From Ecdyonurus torrentis (taxonomy: Eukaryota > Arthropoda > Insecta > Ephemeroptera > Heptageniidae), in NCBI GenBank assembly GCA_949318235.1, contig OX439131.1, forward strand, positions 23,084,802 through 23,148,801: DNA of 64,000 nt, read 5' to 3'. The position numbers and the translations under genes are program-made. The notes under the pieces are model-generated. The model saw only the letters and a program-made list of their open reading frames with translations, did not search any database and had not been told where the DNA came from. Each line of letters begins with the position of its first letter. The stretch's first letter is position 1. Positions 1 to 54,611 of the stretch are shown in pieces.

Positions 1-900
1 GGTAGAAAGCCTTTTTTTAATAAACATTTTGTGTCATTTAACGAATGGAAACAAATTTTAGTAAAAACAATATATTTCGTTGCCAAATTCATAAAAGACA
101 CAATACTTTTCATTAAAAAAAATATTCACTCATATTGACTTGCTTATATTCATATACATGCTTATGATTGACAGGCAATTTAAGTGAATAGAAACCAGCA
201 CAACAATTTTGCTCAGATGGAACAATGAAAATTGAAAAAAAAAATTATATTACAACAAAAGATAATGAACACAAAGCTCCAAAAATGAACCTAACATAGC
301 AATAAAAATACGATTATCCCGAATGTTTCTGTTGCCAAGAAAAAAAAATAATGTTATAACATCTCAAGTGATGGTGCACCCAGTTTAATTGATTGTTTTA
401 AAATGTACTTTTAATATATATTCCAATCTTGGCATTTTACCAAAACTGAAGTTGTTTTGATATGCATAAAAACTGTTGTAACCACAAAATAACAAAACTT
501 TATTGATCGTACTTTAAAAAAAAAAAAAAAAAAAAATGAAAAGAAGAAACGTTTCCTGGCGAGGAAAACAAATCACGTTCTTTTTGTTTACAGTCAAAAT
601 GTTTTAAATTTTTTTTGTATAAAATTATTTAACAGGATGAATTTTTCTAAAAAAATATATATATATAATATTAAAAAAAAAAATCTGTTCTCTAATTAAA
701 TAAAAATGTAAAAGAAAAAGTTTGTTGTTTACAAACTAATGTATTCACATGTCACAAATTTGAATTTGTAAACAGATACTTTATACACTATGTATATCAG
801 AGGCCTTAGACATGCAATTTTACATCGGGCGTAACTGTTAAATGAAATGTTTCATGATGAGAAAGTGGAGGATTGTATTTAAAATTGTGAAACTTTGTTC

Positions 901-941
<41 letters not shown>

Positions 942-1338
942 TTTCACAAGTTTACTAATGTTTAAACTAAAGCTAAAAACCCAATGAAGCGAGTTATTAA
1001 CACGAAATGTTTGGCATACTCACTATTAAATCTAAAAACCACAATACGTGATTATATATACAAAGTCTCTTATAACTTTATATAACACACAAAAAATTAT
1101 ATTCATTTTCTTCTATAAATAATCATTAAAACTTTTACATGTTGTACCACACAATATTTTTTGTGTTTTTTGTTTTAAATAATAAACTGTATTTAATGTG
1201 ACAGTTCAAAAAAACTTATTTTTATTTTTTCATATTTTGTTTGATACAAATTACGATTAAACAACATTATGGTGGAGAAAACTCTAAATGTATGGTAATC
1301 CCTCGAGAGATTCTCTCTGGTTATTTATTAGTTACACT

Positions 1339-1410
<72 letters not shown>

Positions 1411-1973
1411 TCTTATGTTTATATTTAACATTTTACGTAAACTCTATACATACTTTCCACATTTTCTTTATTCTATTTATTATTAATTCAATATTTTACA
1501 GGTATTACATATACTGTGGTAATACTAAATTACTTTAAAAACGATGTTATATACATGCTGTATCTAATTAACAAGAAAATTAAATTAACAACTCTCATAG
1601 TATATATAGTGAAAATTAAATTTTAGAATATTGGAACAATTACTATACTTTATTAACAATAAAGTTATGTATTTTAATATATACATTTTTTTTTTTTTTT
1701 ACATGATATAATTTTATGGGAAAAAATTATCTAAAAAGTTTTTCATGATATACAAATATTTTTATGTGTCATAAAATCTTTTATCAATTTTAGTGTTAAT
1801 AAAATATAGCTAATAGCATAATAATAAAGATTCTATCAGCTTTAAGCAATCGGATATTAATTTTTTTTATATATTGCAAAAAATAATATATACATATGTA
1901 TACCTATATGAAAATTAATTAAAATCATATCATATGCATGAATTTACAATGAATTATGGAATACAGTATAATT

Positions 1974-2008
<35 letters not shown>

Positions 2009-5000
2009 TGCATATATTCACGCTTTGATTTTCATTCGATTGGAAGAGAGTTTCCTGACTATAGAGGGGTATCGAAAAAAAATATTAAAACTGGCAAAAC
2101 TTTTTTCTTCTTTGTATCTTTGGTTAACACCTGGTATCAAGAGGCGTCAAAGTTTAGATTCCCAAATCAAAAGAGATTTTTTTTTTTTCAAAAACTTTGT
2201 TATCTATACAACTTTACAAAAAATATAAACTCATATTATAAATAACAAAATAAAACTTTATACTTTCTAGTTTTTTGCTTTTTTGGTATGTTTTATTTAC
2301 ATAATTCATCAATTTATCATAAAATTCATAAAACTTTTTAAGAAAATATAGGAAAAAATTTTATTATTGAATTTATGTTGAAAAATAATATAATAAAGGT
2401 AAATGAGAATGTAATTTTTTACCTTGAATATTTAATAATGTTTTAAAACAAGTTATATAAACAAACCTCTTTAAAACTTTAATTAACTATATAAAATTAA
2501 AAACTTTTTAAGATTTATAAACAAAAATTTTAAGTTATAAAAAGCATTATTAGAATGCAATATTTAGTAAAAATACTACTTGATTAAAAAAAAACTCTTT
2601 TCTTGTCATTTATAATTATGATTTATTCATATTATATAAAACCATTTAAACATGTTCGTAAGATATCAATCAGTTTAGCCAGTGGTGGCCCAATGGGGTG
2701 AGGGGGTATTTCCTTCTGAACATAAGGGCTTAGAGGGCGCAGCAGCGACGAAATTCGAGGGGATATCAAAAGGCATAAAAGAACTTAATTAAAATAAAAA
2801 AAATTACTTGGAGTTAAAAGAAAAGAAAAAAAAGAGAAAAAAAAAAAGAAAAAAAAAAAAAAAAAAAAAAGAAAGAAAGAAAAAGAAAAAGAAAGAAAAG
2901 TAAAAAAAGAAACGCTTCGCGGCGATACAGGGGGTTATTCTGCTAAAAGGCTAAAACTACTTCGTAAATTTGATTTTTTTTTCTGCCATGCAATGAAATC
3001 TGTTTATTGTTAGCTTATTCTGCTAACACAATAACATATAATTTACATTTCATCCTTGAGATGTATTTTCATACGTCTAAAACTTACATACTAGCCCTTA
3101 AGTAAAATTATTTTACAAATATTTTCCATACTTTTAAAATAATTAAATCAATGATTAATTTTTACTTTTTCCATTATCTTTCATGTTTATTCTCTATATT
3201 TTGTTTAATTATTCTACTGGAAAAAAACAACGTTTTACATATGATTAAAACAATAATGATATCAACTTGTACTATTTTTTTTTTTTTTTTTTTTTGAGAG
3301 GAGAAGTAAAGTTTGACGGGCTGCCATTGAGTTAAGCATAAAAAATATTATACATATAGAAATAAAAAAAAAATGCAAGGTTCACAACACCGTGAACAGA
3401 TTGTTGTTGAACGCTGAGTTGCATCAATGCATTTTAAACTAGTGTTCATACGAGGGGCTGTAAAATGTCTCCTTTAAAAAATGCATTGTTGCAACTCTGC
3501 AATCAACATTAAAAAACGATACACAGTAAAGTACACTAGAATATCCCAAGTATTTTAGCCCCATAAGAAATGTCTATAATTATTTTTCATTGTTGAGAGG
3601 TCACGATTGCCACTTAAATGCATGTTATTTTAGTAAGGTTTTCAACAATATAGAAATAATTTGGTCAGAATACGTGGTATAGGGACTTTAATTATACAGT
3701 ATTCACAGCGTTGTTAATGAAGCATTAGTAAGGCTGAACATTTTATACGGGTACTTTTACATTACTAATTTATTGGTTGTAACTTTACGCAGAAAATTGT
3801 TGAAAATAGTATTGTTTTAATTGAGAATATTTATTTTGCTGCACAAAGTTGCAACAAATGAATATGTGAAAACACTTAACAAAATTGTATTAAAAACATT
3901 ATTATAATGTATTTTAAAATTACATTTCTATATATTTAGAGACATGTCACGTATTATAATTCAAAACATTTGTACAATAAGGTTTCATACAAAGGCTGAA
4001 AACTCGCACAGCATGAAAATCAAGACCATATGATGTGTCAGATTTTCCAACGTAATCAACTAGTCTAATAATGCGAGCGTTGAAATAGTTTCTCATTAAT
4101 TTTTAACACCAAAACTGCCATTAATTTTTTTAAAGGTAAATAAACAATAGCTACATCAATAGTCAAAATGCATTTGCCTTTTATAAAGTTACTATGAGAA
4201 TGTTTATTTCTTGAGAAAGTAAAATGCAACGTGTGCAGAATAAAACAGTCATAAACAGTCATATTGAAAAGTAAACTCTTAATAAAAAAAATTACAAAAA
4301 AAATATATATATAAAATAAAAATAAAAACGAATAAAAGTGACCTTATTTTATGTAGCATAAGCAAAATTTTAATGAACTTAAAAATAATGTAATTTCTAA
4401 CCTTTTAATAATTATTCGTAACATAATTACTATTAATATGCTATAACTACTTAATTTATTAGCAGTGAAAGTAATACAATTTCTCCGTAAAAGTATACAT
4501 GAGATAAAAGAGAATAAATCATTAAGAGTTGGTTTTACGATACAATGACCTAACCCATTAATTATACATTTTTTTTTCGGTATGGGGTCTTGTGTGGTAA
4601 TGCACAGTAAAACTAAGGGGCAAAATGGCAAGAGCAGAAAAAGCTAAAATAATTTATAACACATATATACTAGAACTTTTTGTATGTGACATATTACTGT
4701 TAAGACCTTAAAGCAGTTTTATTAATTATATATATATATATATATTTTTTTGTAAAAATTGTTAGAATTTTACATATACAGAAAATGGGATTATAAATTA
4801 AATAACTTTCTCATAAAATTTTCAGCATACAAAAATACAAAGTAATACCATACTGTAGTAAGACTAGGAAATTTTCTTAAAATTTTAATAAACATTATGA
4901 AATTAAATATTTTGTAAAATTTAATATTAAAACAGCTAGAATACTGTATATAACATAGAATATTAATTATAAGATTATTTATCAAGGAAAGAAAGTTTAA

Positions 5001-6777
5001 AGTTGTTAAGTCGTTAATGCAAATATCTTTTAAAGTATAATATTTGATGAGTAAATCCCGTATAGAAGTTTATTTGCAAATTTTAAAGCAACTTTGTATA
5101 TTTTTTTTTATCTCCATTTCTGTCTGAAAGGATAAGTCTATGCTTAAAGTATGTGTGCTTTCTGCAAGATGCCTTTTTGTATCTTAAAAGATGTAAGTCA
5201 CTAACTGGTGACACTTTTTTTGATATTAAAAGAATGATACAATTGTTTTAAAAGGTAATTTCAATTGTGCCATTTAAAATTGAATAATAACAATAAAAAA
5301 TACTGTCTGTTGCGGTATGTAGATTTTTTTTTAACTGTAGAATATTTAATTTGACGCAATATACAGTAATATACATTTTTTTTTATAAATATAGTTATAT
5401 ATTTTGCCCACTATTACGTGTTTGTAACTTTTTAGTCCCATAAGATTTCAAAATATTATTTCAATTATTGTGGTCACCTCTACGGAAACTAAAATTTACT
5501 TTAAATTTAAATGCAACAAGTAAGTTTCTTTCAAATACTATACCACTATAATTTTTATAATGGTAAAAATAACAATCAATGATATGATAAAAGATAATAC
5601 ATAAATTTTGTTGTTCAAATTTTATGTGAAATATGTGTTTAGGTAAAGCACGTACGAGTTTGTTATATTAAGTTTGCAACGATTCCCATCTGACGTGACG
5701 AGTACGTGAAAACAAACAGTGATGATTTGTCTAGCCTGCTTTTAAACTGTATTTCATGCAAAATACATAATAGTTGTAGCACACTCTACCAACTTGATGT
5801 ATAGCAGTTTGAGAAGCCGCAGGGCTGTAACCAGTTAGACTCACAAACCCTACAAATAAAAATAAGAGGAAAACAAAAAAAAAAAAAAAAAAAAGGCATG
5901 GAAAATGCTTGCGGATTATACAAATAATATATATAAAAAAAGAAGAAATTATACAGTATACGTGCAATTTATATTATAACATTTTGAATTATTTTAAATA
6001 AATTATGAGTTATTAAACAAAATAAAACAAAAAAATACTTACTAAAATCTACGAATTTAATTAGTTTGTTTTTTTAAATCAAGGCCTGCAAAGTTTTTTT
6101 TTCTTAACTGCACACATATTTTATTTTTGAAATACTGAAATACGGACCACTACAAAATTCACTCTTAAAAATAAACATGATCCTTAGAAAAATCAACAAA
6201 TCCCTGGGGAAAAAAAATTAACAACCTTTAACATTATGAGAAAATGCTAAATTTTAAAGCCTCAAATATCCCAAAATGATGTTGCATGATTTCAATGTAA
6301 ACCTTTTAAAAAAATGTTTCTAAATAGCTATTTAGATGTACACTGAAAATCAAATTTTTACAACGTTAAATTTATATGCAAATAGATATGATTTATAATA
6401 ATTTTAATTTCTACGATTTGTTTATCTATTAATTTTGTATAATTAGTTACTTTCAATTTTAAATTTATTAACAAATATTCTGGTATATATTACAAAGTCT
6501 ATTACAAGGATAACATTTCTGTATATCACAATACCAATAAATAACATAATCATTTTTGTTATAGCAATTTATGTTATTCCACTTCAATAGACATAAAAAA
6601 TTACAGATTTGTTTTTTCCGTAATTAATCATATTACACTTGATAGTAAAAAGTCCACACATGGTTCTTTTATATTGACTCAAATGTCAAATGATGCGTGT
6701 CGTTTTGTGCATAAAGCTGGAAAAAATCAAGTCAACTTTTTCTTGCTGTTGCTGCAGTGCAGAGCTATTAGCAACAT

Positions 6778-6865
<88 letters not shown>

Positions 6866-7031
6866 AGAAATAAAAAATTATAAAATTATTTAATGGCAAA
6901 TAACGACATTTATTTAATAAAAAAATGTTTATAGTACTGCACATAAAATAAAATGGTCTGAGTTCATGTGGGGCATGACTAAGCTTTAATTTCACTTCTG
7001 GTACTAATTTTATATGCATGATCATGTAATA

Positions 7032-7076
<45 letters not shown>

Positions 7077-7596
7077 CTTGGTGTTTAAAAAAATTAAAGG
7101 AAAAATATACAACAAACATAAAATTTACATAATCGACATCAGCTTTTATAATTTTTTTTTTATGCAATGGATTTTGTATAAATAGCTTTGTATGTATTAT
7201 TATTTTATTCAATACTTTTTGTGAACGTTTTAAAATACTTTTAAAAAATAAATATTTATTCTTTATTGTACTATTATTATTATTTCAGTACTCATGTATA
7301 ACTTTTTCCTGACTTCGTATACTGCACTTAACTCGTTGTTGATAATTGCTATGCTTTATTATTATTTTTTTTTTTGTTGTAGTGAATCGAGTAAAAATAA
7401 CACTATTTTAATTTATAATTAAAATAAATCTTCCTGATGTTTATGTAATTAAAAATGAAACATTTTGCTTTTGCTTTTATATTTATACTTTATACACCGA
7501 AGTGAAACTCTAAAGGAAAAATGTATTAAAAATAAAGTTTACCATAATTTATTCAAGCCTTGTCCAGGCACAAAACATAATTCTCACTCAGAGTTG

Positions 7597-7634
<38 letters not shown>

Positions 7635-7819
7635 GCTATTCACAAGCATTGACAATATAGAGTTATTAGCTTGCAGCGTTTCGCTTATAGCGTGTCATCC
7701 AGGCTGCCTATACATTAAGGGGTTAAGCATTCAAAATTTATATGGATATAATTTATTCTAATTCATGTGTATGTGAAATGTTATTAAAGCACGTATTTTG
7801 TATGTTTGTATTTTTCCAG
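1..7819. other. Intronic sequence of TRPgamma (no exon seen)
   Basis: AT-rich DNA with no coding exon recognisable on either strand. It holds (GA)n at 901-938, (TA)n at 1349-1406, 1976-2008 and 6780-6863, (TC)n at 7034-7069, and poly(A/T) runs at 515-535, 2850-2870, 3277-3295, 5876-5894 and 7603-7631. A G-rich fragment at 2680-2790 could be transposon debris. Confidence 0.6.
6780..6863. repeat. (TA)n microsatellite
   Basis: About 42 perfect units upstream of the first visible TRPgamma exon. Confidence 0.98.
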
Positions 7820-37255
<29,436 letters not shown>

Positions 37256-37414
37256 CTTAACTTAAAGCTCTACATTTTTTTCATTTTTACATTCTTAGCT
37301 TCCCAGGAGTCTCCTGAAAGCTAGTCGTAAGTATTACATCAATTTTTTTATGATGTTTAAAAGAAAAATATGAATCATGAACAATTGTCCATTTGAGGGG
37401 TGTGAGGGACGGGG

Positions 37415-37420
37415 AATAAA
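37415..37420 (+). terminator. Candidate TRPgamma polyadenylation signal
   Basis: AATAAA lies 160 bp after the stop codon and is followed by T-rich sequence. Further AATAAA copies (for example near 37600) make the exact 3' end uncertain. Confidence 0.45.
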
Positions 37421-38647
37421 ATTTTGTACGATTTGCAGACAAGAAAATGAAATAACCTTATTATTATTATTTTACATTTCATTTTAGCAAAAATTTTGTA
37501 CTCTGTATTATTGATTTCAAACAATACATATAAATATAACTTGTAAAATCAATTAAGTTTAAATAATATACAATAATTAAATATGCAATGTTGAAAAATA
37601 AAATACGACAAAGAAAATCAACTTAAATTGCGATATTTACTAGATTTTTTTCCTTGTACTTGTACAATATTGTCATATAAATGCATAGACATTCAAAACA
37701 CATATGCAATAAGGGCTGCTTGCTATTCACTTCGTAAATACAGATGTTACAAAACATTATATTTGCTTCTCATTTCACAGAGTAAATAGCAATCGGCCCC
37801 AAGTATTAATTTTCCCCTCAAATGGACCTTGAAATGACATATACTAACCACACTCTAAGTTTCGTAGGTTAACTGGGGAGGACAATCGAGAGAAACAAGG
37901 GTACTTTTTACATCGTTTTATGTGTAACAAATGTGCTGCCAAAGTGGTTGTGCTTCGACAAGAAAAAAAAAAAAAAAAAAAAAAAAAAAAGAAGAAGAAG
38001 AATTGAGAATTTTATCCAAAAACATTGGTTTATATTAATTAGAAAACTTTTTTCCTCAAACATGAATTTATGATAAGGAGCAAAATGGGTAATTCTGGAA
38101 TGTTTTTGCTCTATACACTCAAATACAGGACTTATTATTATATAATTATTACAAAAAATTTAATTGTTATTAAAAAAAATGACATGAGAGAATTGTTATA
38201 GAAAAAATACTGACCAAGATATTTTTGGTAACCAAAAGAAAAAAAAAAGTAAAAATGTTGTAGAAAAATATTTAAAAAAAAATTAAATAAAATGAAGAAA
38301 AAAATGAAGAAAAATTAAAAATATATATATTATGTAAATTTAGAATTGTATCATATTTTAAGTATTAATTGAGCTTTGAAATATATTGCTTTTTTGTTTT
38401 TGTTTTTTCACAGATTTCATCATGTTTGGTTCTTAAAGTAGAAAGTTACAGACGTTTAATGTTCTTGATGATGATGATGATCATACACACCACACACACA
38501 CATATTACTCGTATATTAATAATAATAATTTTTTTACTTTTAATATTATACTTATTTTCATTCAACCACTCATTTGAAAAATTCTAATAAAAATTGGGGG
38601 GGGGGCGGAGATCTTAAAATTAATTCAGAGTACCATTTAGCAATACC

Positions 38648-38770
<123 letters not shown>

Positions 38771-39999
38771 ATAGTATTACTGTATTACTAACAGTCAAAT
38801 CGAAAATAATACATAAAAGGAAATTAAAAATTACAATACAGTTAAACGTCTGATAAATTTTCTATTTTAAAACTAATTTTATTTTCTGAGGCTATAGGAG
38901 CACTCGCAGTACAGTGTGTAGAATAATTTTACATATAATTGAGATAGAGGCCTATACTATTTTATAGTTATTATCATGAAAAGATAAAATAATGTATGAA
39001 TGAATTGTATGATGCTATTTTTTACACATTTTATGTAGGGACCACCCTCAATATTTAATAGAACACACAAAAATAAACGCAATTGGTTTAGTGAAATTAG
39101 AACTTGATAAGAATAACTGTTATAAATTTGAAAAAAAAATGTAAAAATAAAAAAATGTAAAAATATAAATTTGTCAGAACAAAATTTGTCAGTATCTGAT
39201 TGTGGTTCCAAAATAAATAAAAGAAAAAAAATATTAAATATAAAAATTTTTAACAACCATAAAAAAAAGAAGAAAAATAATGTAAACTTAAAAAAAATTA
39301 AATAAGTATATTCCATGCTGTTGTTTAAAAAAAAAATATATATAAAAATATATATACATATGCTACTAAATGTTTTTATATATTAAAATTACTATATATA
39401 TGATTATTGTTAATAATGGCATTAAAATATTGTGTTTGTTAATTGAAATAAAAAAAATAATGAAATACATTTTTTTTTTATTGTGGCTTATTGTTTTCAT
39501 CACTACATTGAAATAAAGGTGTACCAAAAGACTGTTTTTTAAGTAAATTTGAACTTTTTACTTTTTCTCAAGAAGAAGAGAAAAATATGCAATTACTTCT
39601 TGTCAAACTGCATAATTACGATCTTTAATAACTTTGAACGTGAAGTGTAATCCATATATATCCAGAATATGCGGTTGAATTTTAATTACACGTACGTAAA
39701 GTATGATTTTTTCCCCCTTCCACTTTGATCAAGAAAAGTTGTTTATAGAGATTATTTACAATCTATAAAAGTCATATCACAAACATTATATTTTATATTG
39801 TTTATATATTATAGACAGTGAGAAATAAATAACATTTAATTCTTTCCTTTCTTATGGTATGAAAATGCTATTTATATGGAACTTTATTTTAATCAAATTC
39901 TTGAAATAAATGCATTTCACTTTCATTAGGTAATTCAGACAAAACGAGGCTGGTATAAAAAATATTTTGCAATTCCGACTGCTAATTTTATTTTCTACG

Positions 40000-40181
<182 letters not shown>

Positions 40182-40299
40182 AATTTTGTTTTTAGACATT
40201 TTTTAAAATTACAAGTATTTATTTTTTTAACAATTTTGAAAAGTTTGTCTCTCAAAAACAAAACTTAAACTATCGTTTGTTTACTTTTTGTGTGCACCC

Positions 40300-41830
40300 G
40301 AATAAAAAAGATTCAGTTCTACTTGAATTCTTTTTTTAAAAATAAATATTCATTTGGAAGCGCTTCTAAATAATTTTTTTGTTGCAAAAAAGACACCATT
40401 TAGAACTGTTTTTATTTTTATTCATTTTTATTTATTTTTATTTTTTTAGAACTCTTTTGGAACTTTATTCCCACGGTAATTATATTGACAGCCCCTTATG
40501 CATTCTATTTGAGTTCTTTTAAATAAAATAAAAACAATTCTTTTTGAGTTCTTTTTAAATAAAATAAAACAGTTCTTTTTCAGTTCCTTTCTTATTATAT
40601 TTTATTTATTTTATTATTTTGATACACCTCCCCTCCCTGCCTTCTATATAATGTAGTCAAATGTATTTAAGCTCGTGTAGCTCGTGCTCGTGCTACATGC
40701 CCAGCGGAACGAATCTGATCTTAGAATCATCTTTCGATTTCCTGTCGTTTGGCGCTAATTTGGAGGCTCTATCTTTAATAGGTTCCGAGAAAATCGTACT
40801 TTTTGTACCAGATTTCAGGTTAAAGGGGTGAAGGAGGCGGAATATCAAAATTCTGACGAGTTACTCCAGATAGATCTCGACGAGATATAATCGTGTCCAA
40901 AATATGAAACTAAACGTTTGAAAATTGGAGATGTGGCAGCTCCAAAACCATTTTGAAGAGTCATTTTTCCCTTATAACTTCAGTATTTTTTGTCCGATTT
41001 GAATAAAATTAAACATGTAGCCCTCCCTTAACACTAGAAAGAATTTATTCTTTAAAAAAAAGTTGAAAAGTTTTCTGTTCCTACACAAAAAGCAAAAAAC
41101 CAGCAAACATTTCTTTTAAGATAATTTTTTTTACTGCATACAGTCTGGAAAAAATTATTTTAAATCGCATTAAAAAAATTAAATAATTTCTGCATTAATT
41201 GATGAAATTAATTATCAATCAATTTTTTAAAATTCGCGCATTTATAATAAAAAATTTAAATGAATGGAATTTATTTAGAAATCATTTTTATAAAATGTTT
41301 TTGTGGAACTCTTTTGGAATTCATTTTATTTATAAAGAACTCAAAAAGAATTGTTAGAAAATTTTCAAAATAAAATTAACTATTTTAGAACTCTTATAGA
41401 ATTCAACATGATTTATAGACCTCATTTTCAAAATAAAAAAGAACTCAAAAAGAACGGGATTGAAAAATATTATTTAATATTATTTTTAAAAATTCAATTG
41501 GAATCGTTTTGCAAATAAAAAATTCATTTAGAACTGTGAGCAAAATTAATAATAAATAAAAAAAACTTTTTGGAATTCATTATAAAAATAGATGTTATTT
41601 AGAACTGTTTCATTTAATTTATTTTTATTTATTTAATTTTAGAGAATTCATATAGAACTGTAAAATATAAAAAGAAATTAAATAGAACAGTGCTTAAAAA
41701 TTCTATTTAATGTTAGAACTGTTTAGAACTGCTTTTTTATTAAAAACAACGTAAAAGAATTCAAATTTATTGAAAAAAACCCAAAAGAATTCATTTAAAA
41801 TTTATTTAGAACTGGAATATTTTTATGCGG
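40300..41830. repeat. Interspersed repeat rich in (A)GAACT/GAATTC motifs
   Basis: AGAACTG- and GAACTC-type motifs recur many times, as AGTTC on the left side (about 40500-40580) and GAACT on the right (about 41330-41820), giving an inverted arrangement. The centre (40620-41040) is GC-richer and unlike the flanks. No open frame. It looks like a non-autonomous element; the class is unknown. Confidence 0.5.
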
Positions 41831-42884
41831 GACTCGTCATTTTAAACAAAAGACGCCGCAACAATAAAAGAAAATAAATGGTGATTTTAGTTCTATTATT
41901 AGATGACGTTCATATAGGCAAACATTTTTTTTGAAAAAAAGTTTAAAAATACCTTTTCTTAAATTCTTTGCTTATATTCAAAAAATTATATAAGTGACAT
42001 CACTTAAAATGTTAAAAGGAAACACTTCGATCTACTTACAATATTAAAGCGTATCAAATTTAAAAAATATAGAGCATGAGAGGCAGAAAAGCCCTATAAC
42101 ATTAACAACTTTCGAACATTTTTATAATGCATTGCACATAAGCGTATCCAGAATTCACGTCGTGTCCAACTTGCATTTTTTTTAACATAAACTAAATTGC
42201 ACACATGCTTTTGTTATGTTTATGGTAATTTTTTAAAATTATTTTAGGTAATTTGTATTTTTTTATAGGCCTACTTAAATCGTACAATTGATTTTGTTTT
42301 CTCATGCATGTATGCCAATACAAAATAAATTTTATAAAATCTGAACTGATGAAAACATTTATCACTGAAAAACAACTCATTATAAGGTAAATAAAACTAC
42401 AATTTTGGATCAGAGATAAAATGCAATCAGCAAATCATGATATTATCACATTGTCCCAAACTTGCAAATTAAAGCTCTGAATTCACGCAAGCAAATCATC
42501 TAATTTCTCTTCTTTTTTTTTCCTTTGCGTACGTATTTAACTATATAAAGTGCAACCGAAACTGCATTATTATTTACAATAAATTACTTTATCACTTTTT
42601 ATAAATTACATAAATGTTAATCTTTATCAACTTTGGAAAGTATTTAATATAAAAATATTTTACAGAATAAACTTCGAAATACACCTTAAAATTATATTTC
42701 ATTAAGGACACTTTTAAGCTTTTTAACTTTAAAATATTATAAATACGCAATCATTGCATATAGATAGAAAATATTGCACTCCATGATAAGCACTCTTTTA
42801 TTTAAAACAAATATATCTATATAATCATCACTAAAAATTTTCACGATCTTCGACAAAATTATATATATATTACTTATGTCTTAT

Positions 42885-43235
42885 AGGAATAGACCAGAGA
42901 AAAACATAAGAATTTATATCACAAAACACTTGATGGGATGTACATAAATAACATTAGTTTGTCTCAAAACCAAACAGTAGCCCCGTAGCAGTGATCAGCA
43001 AATTCGATTTATGCAACCCGCACATTTTCATACTAATTTTTGCATGTTTCTGACGTCATAAACATGAATTTTCACGCAAATTGCATACTTTACAGTTTTT
43101 TCCCGCTCTCTCGTGGGGCTACATTAACATTTTGGTAAAAATTGTCATCAGTTTTAAAGATCCCATTTTGTGTTTATTCATTAAAAAGCACGAGTTGTTT
43201 TATGTGGTCTATGGCTTTATATGTTATTTTGGTGA
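42885..43235 (+). repeat. Dispersed repeat, copy 2
   Basis: The second copy of the repeat at 15799-16140. The two copies carry substitutions and small indels, so insertion was not recent. Confidence 0.75.
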
Positions 43236-44691
43236 TTGCAATATTACTGAAAAAAAGGTCCTAATTTGAACCAATATATAGTATTTAGACCCTACTTCTA
43301 TACATAAAACAATATAAATTTAATATTTAATGCATATGTTGTGTTTTTTTAAAATTTAAATTAAGTAAATGACTTGGATGGTGTTTTGATAATGCAGGAG
43401 ATGACGAAATGCGAAACTCGTGTGAAACATGAAATTTTAAACGTTTGATCATATTTCAATCGTTATAATTCTTATAATCGTTATAATATATGGTGGAGTA
43501 ATTATAAAAATAACTTCCCTCGTCAAAAAAGGTTAATTTAAGTTATGTAAATATAAGTTTTTTTTTTTTTTTTTTTTTTTGTAACTTTAAAGTATTTTTC
43601 AATAATTAATGGCAATGTAGGAATTTAGACAACTTCAGATATCCAGAACGTCACTGGCAAGGGTTAATAGTCATTACAATGATCACTATAGCAAAGATTT
43701 GTTGTTATCCAGCCTGACATAGCGCTTACATTTTTTTTTTAATTGCTTGTTTCCAAAATTCAGAAACATATAAAAAAAAGTGGTAAGTAGACTTCAAAAT
43801 GTCAGTTACTTTTATCATTTCTTGCATTTTTTTGTAAATCAGAAAAAAATGTCATGGTGATTCTTGCTTTAAAAATTCAACATTGAATAACTGAAATTTC
43901 CTGCAAAATCCAACCCCATATTTGTAGTCCCAGTTTTTCCCTTGTTCCTTCGACTGGGCTCAGTTCTACATATTTTAACTGTCTTTTTTACTTACAAGTG
44001 GTGTGCAATTAAATACATCTTTCAGAAGTTTGGAAAAAATGCAATTTTGCTCCGAAAACGAATCTCGGCGCCTAATGATCCCAACATGTTCAGATTTTTC
44101 AGTTTTGAATTATTGAACATAATTTAGAATAAACAGAACGAAGAAAAATAAACAATCAAAACTGGATCTGATATAATTACAAATAAGTAATTAGGATAGA
44201 GGAAACCTGTGTTATAAACCAAACCATACATAAAAGGAACACACACATAAACACATATCATCTTAAAACCACTCTTTACCTTATCCTTTAACCCTATACT
44301 CAAAATTCCCCTATTTTAAAATCCCTCTCTCCCTCCTTTTTTATTTCACCCTCCCCCCCCCCCCCTTAATACAGTTAAACCATGTAACACCAGCAGAGCC
44401 ATCAGTTAATTTTTCTCTCAAAGTCTGAAAAAGCAAAGCACACACTCTATTTCTCTTGCAGTAATGTACCAAAAGATTCCAATATGTTTACAATTTCTGT
44501 GCTAGCGCTAGAAAGATTTTTACCAAACTATAGGACATCTCTATTCAGTGGTAAGACCCTTGCTGGTTTTTTCTATATATTTTCTTTTAATTTTATCAGA
44601 ATTAAGAACATGAAAAGCCTGAATCACCTATATTTCAAAGAGAACTATAAATATAACCTCTATTGCCTATAAATATACAGTTTTATTCATT

Positions 44692-44697
44692 TATTTT
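44692..44697 (-). terminator. Candidate ABCC polyadenylation signal
   Basis: TTTATT on the plus strand (AATAAA on the minus strand), about 450 bp past the ABCC stop. Several overlapping copies occur between 44690 and 44710. Confidence 0.35.
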
Positions 44698-44938
44698 TAT
44701 TTTTAACAATAGAATAAATATGTTTAAAATATTTAATAATAAAAAAAGAAAAATTAAGTCAACATTGCTAAAAAAAAAAAAAAATAAATAAAAAAAAGCT
44801 ACACGTATCTTCAAAACAATCAAATCAAAATTCATATGCCAACTTATTTTAAGGAAGTATCTTAATACTGATTTTTAGTTACCTTTTTTTTAAACAATAT
44901 TGGAACTTTTACAAAGTAAAGAAAAATATATATATATA

Positions 44939-44942
<4 letters not shown>

Positions 44943-44993
<51 letters not shown>
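44943..44993. repeat. Poly(A) tract, about 50 bp
   Basis: A long pure A run preceded by (TA)n, in the probable 3' untranslated part of the ABCC gene (poly(U) in the transcript). Confidence 0.97.
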
Positions 44994-44994
<1 letters not shown>

Positions 44995-45142
44995 CAATGT
45001 AAAGGTACACTTGCATGAGTCCTGCATGAGTAATGTCAAAAATTTGTAAGCTTAGATTTAGAAGCATTCTCAGTCTGTACCTAAGACCAAGATTCTTAAG
45101 TAGTAAGGCACTTTTGTGGAAGCATGGAGCCTATAACAACCT

Positions 45143-54611
<9,469 letters not shown>

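Noticed and set aside
6674..7025. Ile-Tyr repeat frames on both strands, also at 1241, 18003, 23060, 38570 and 39852
   Set aside because: They are artefacts of (TA)n microsatellites.
1..7819. Search for TRPgamma ankyrin-repeat exons
   Set aside because: No frame with ankyrin-like sequence was found; these exons must lie to the left of the window.
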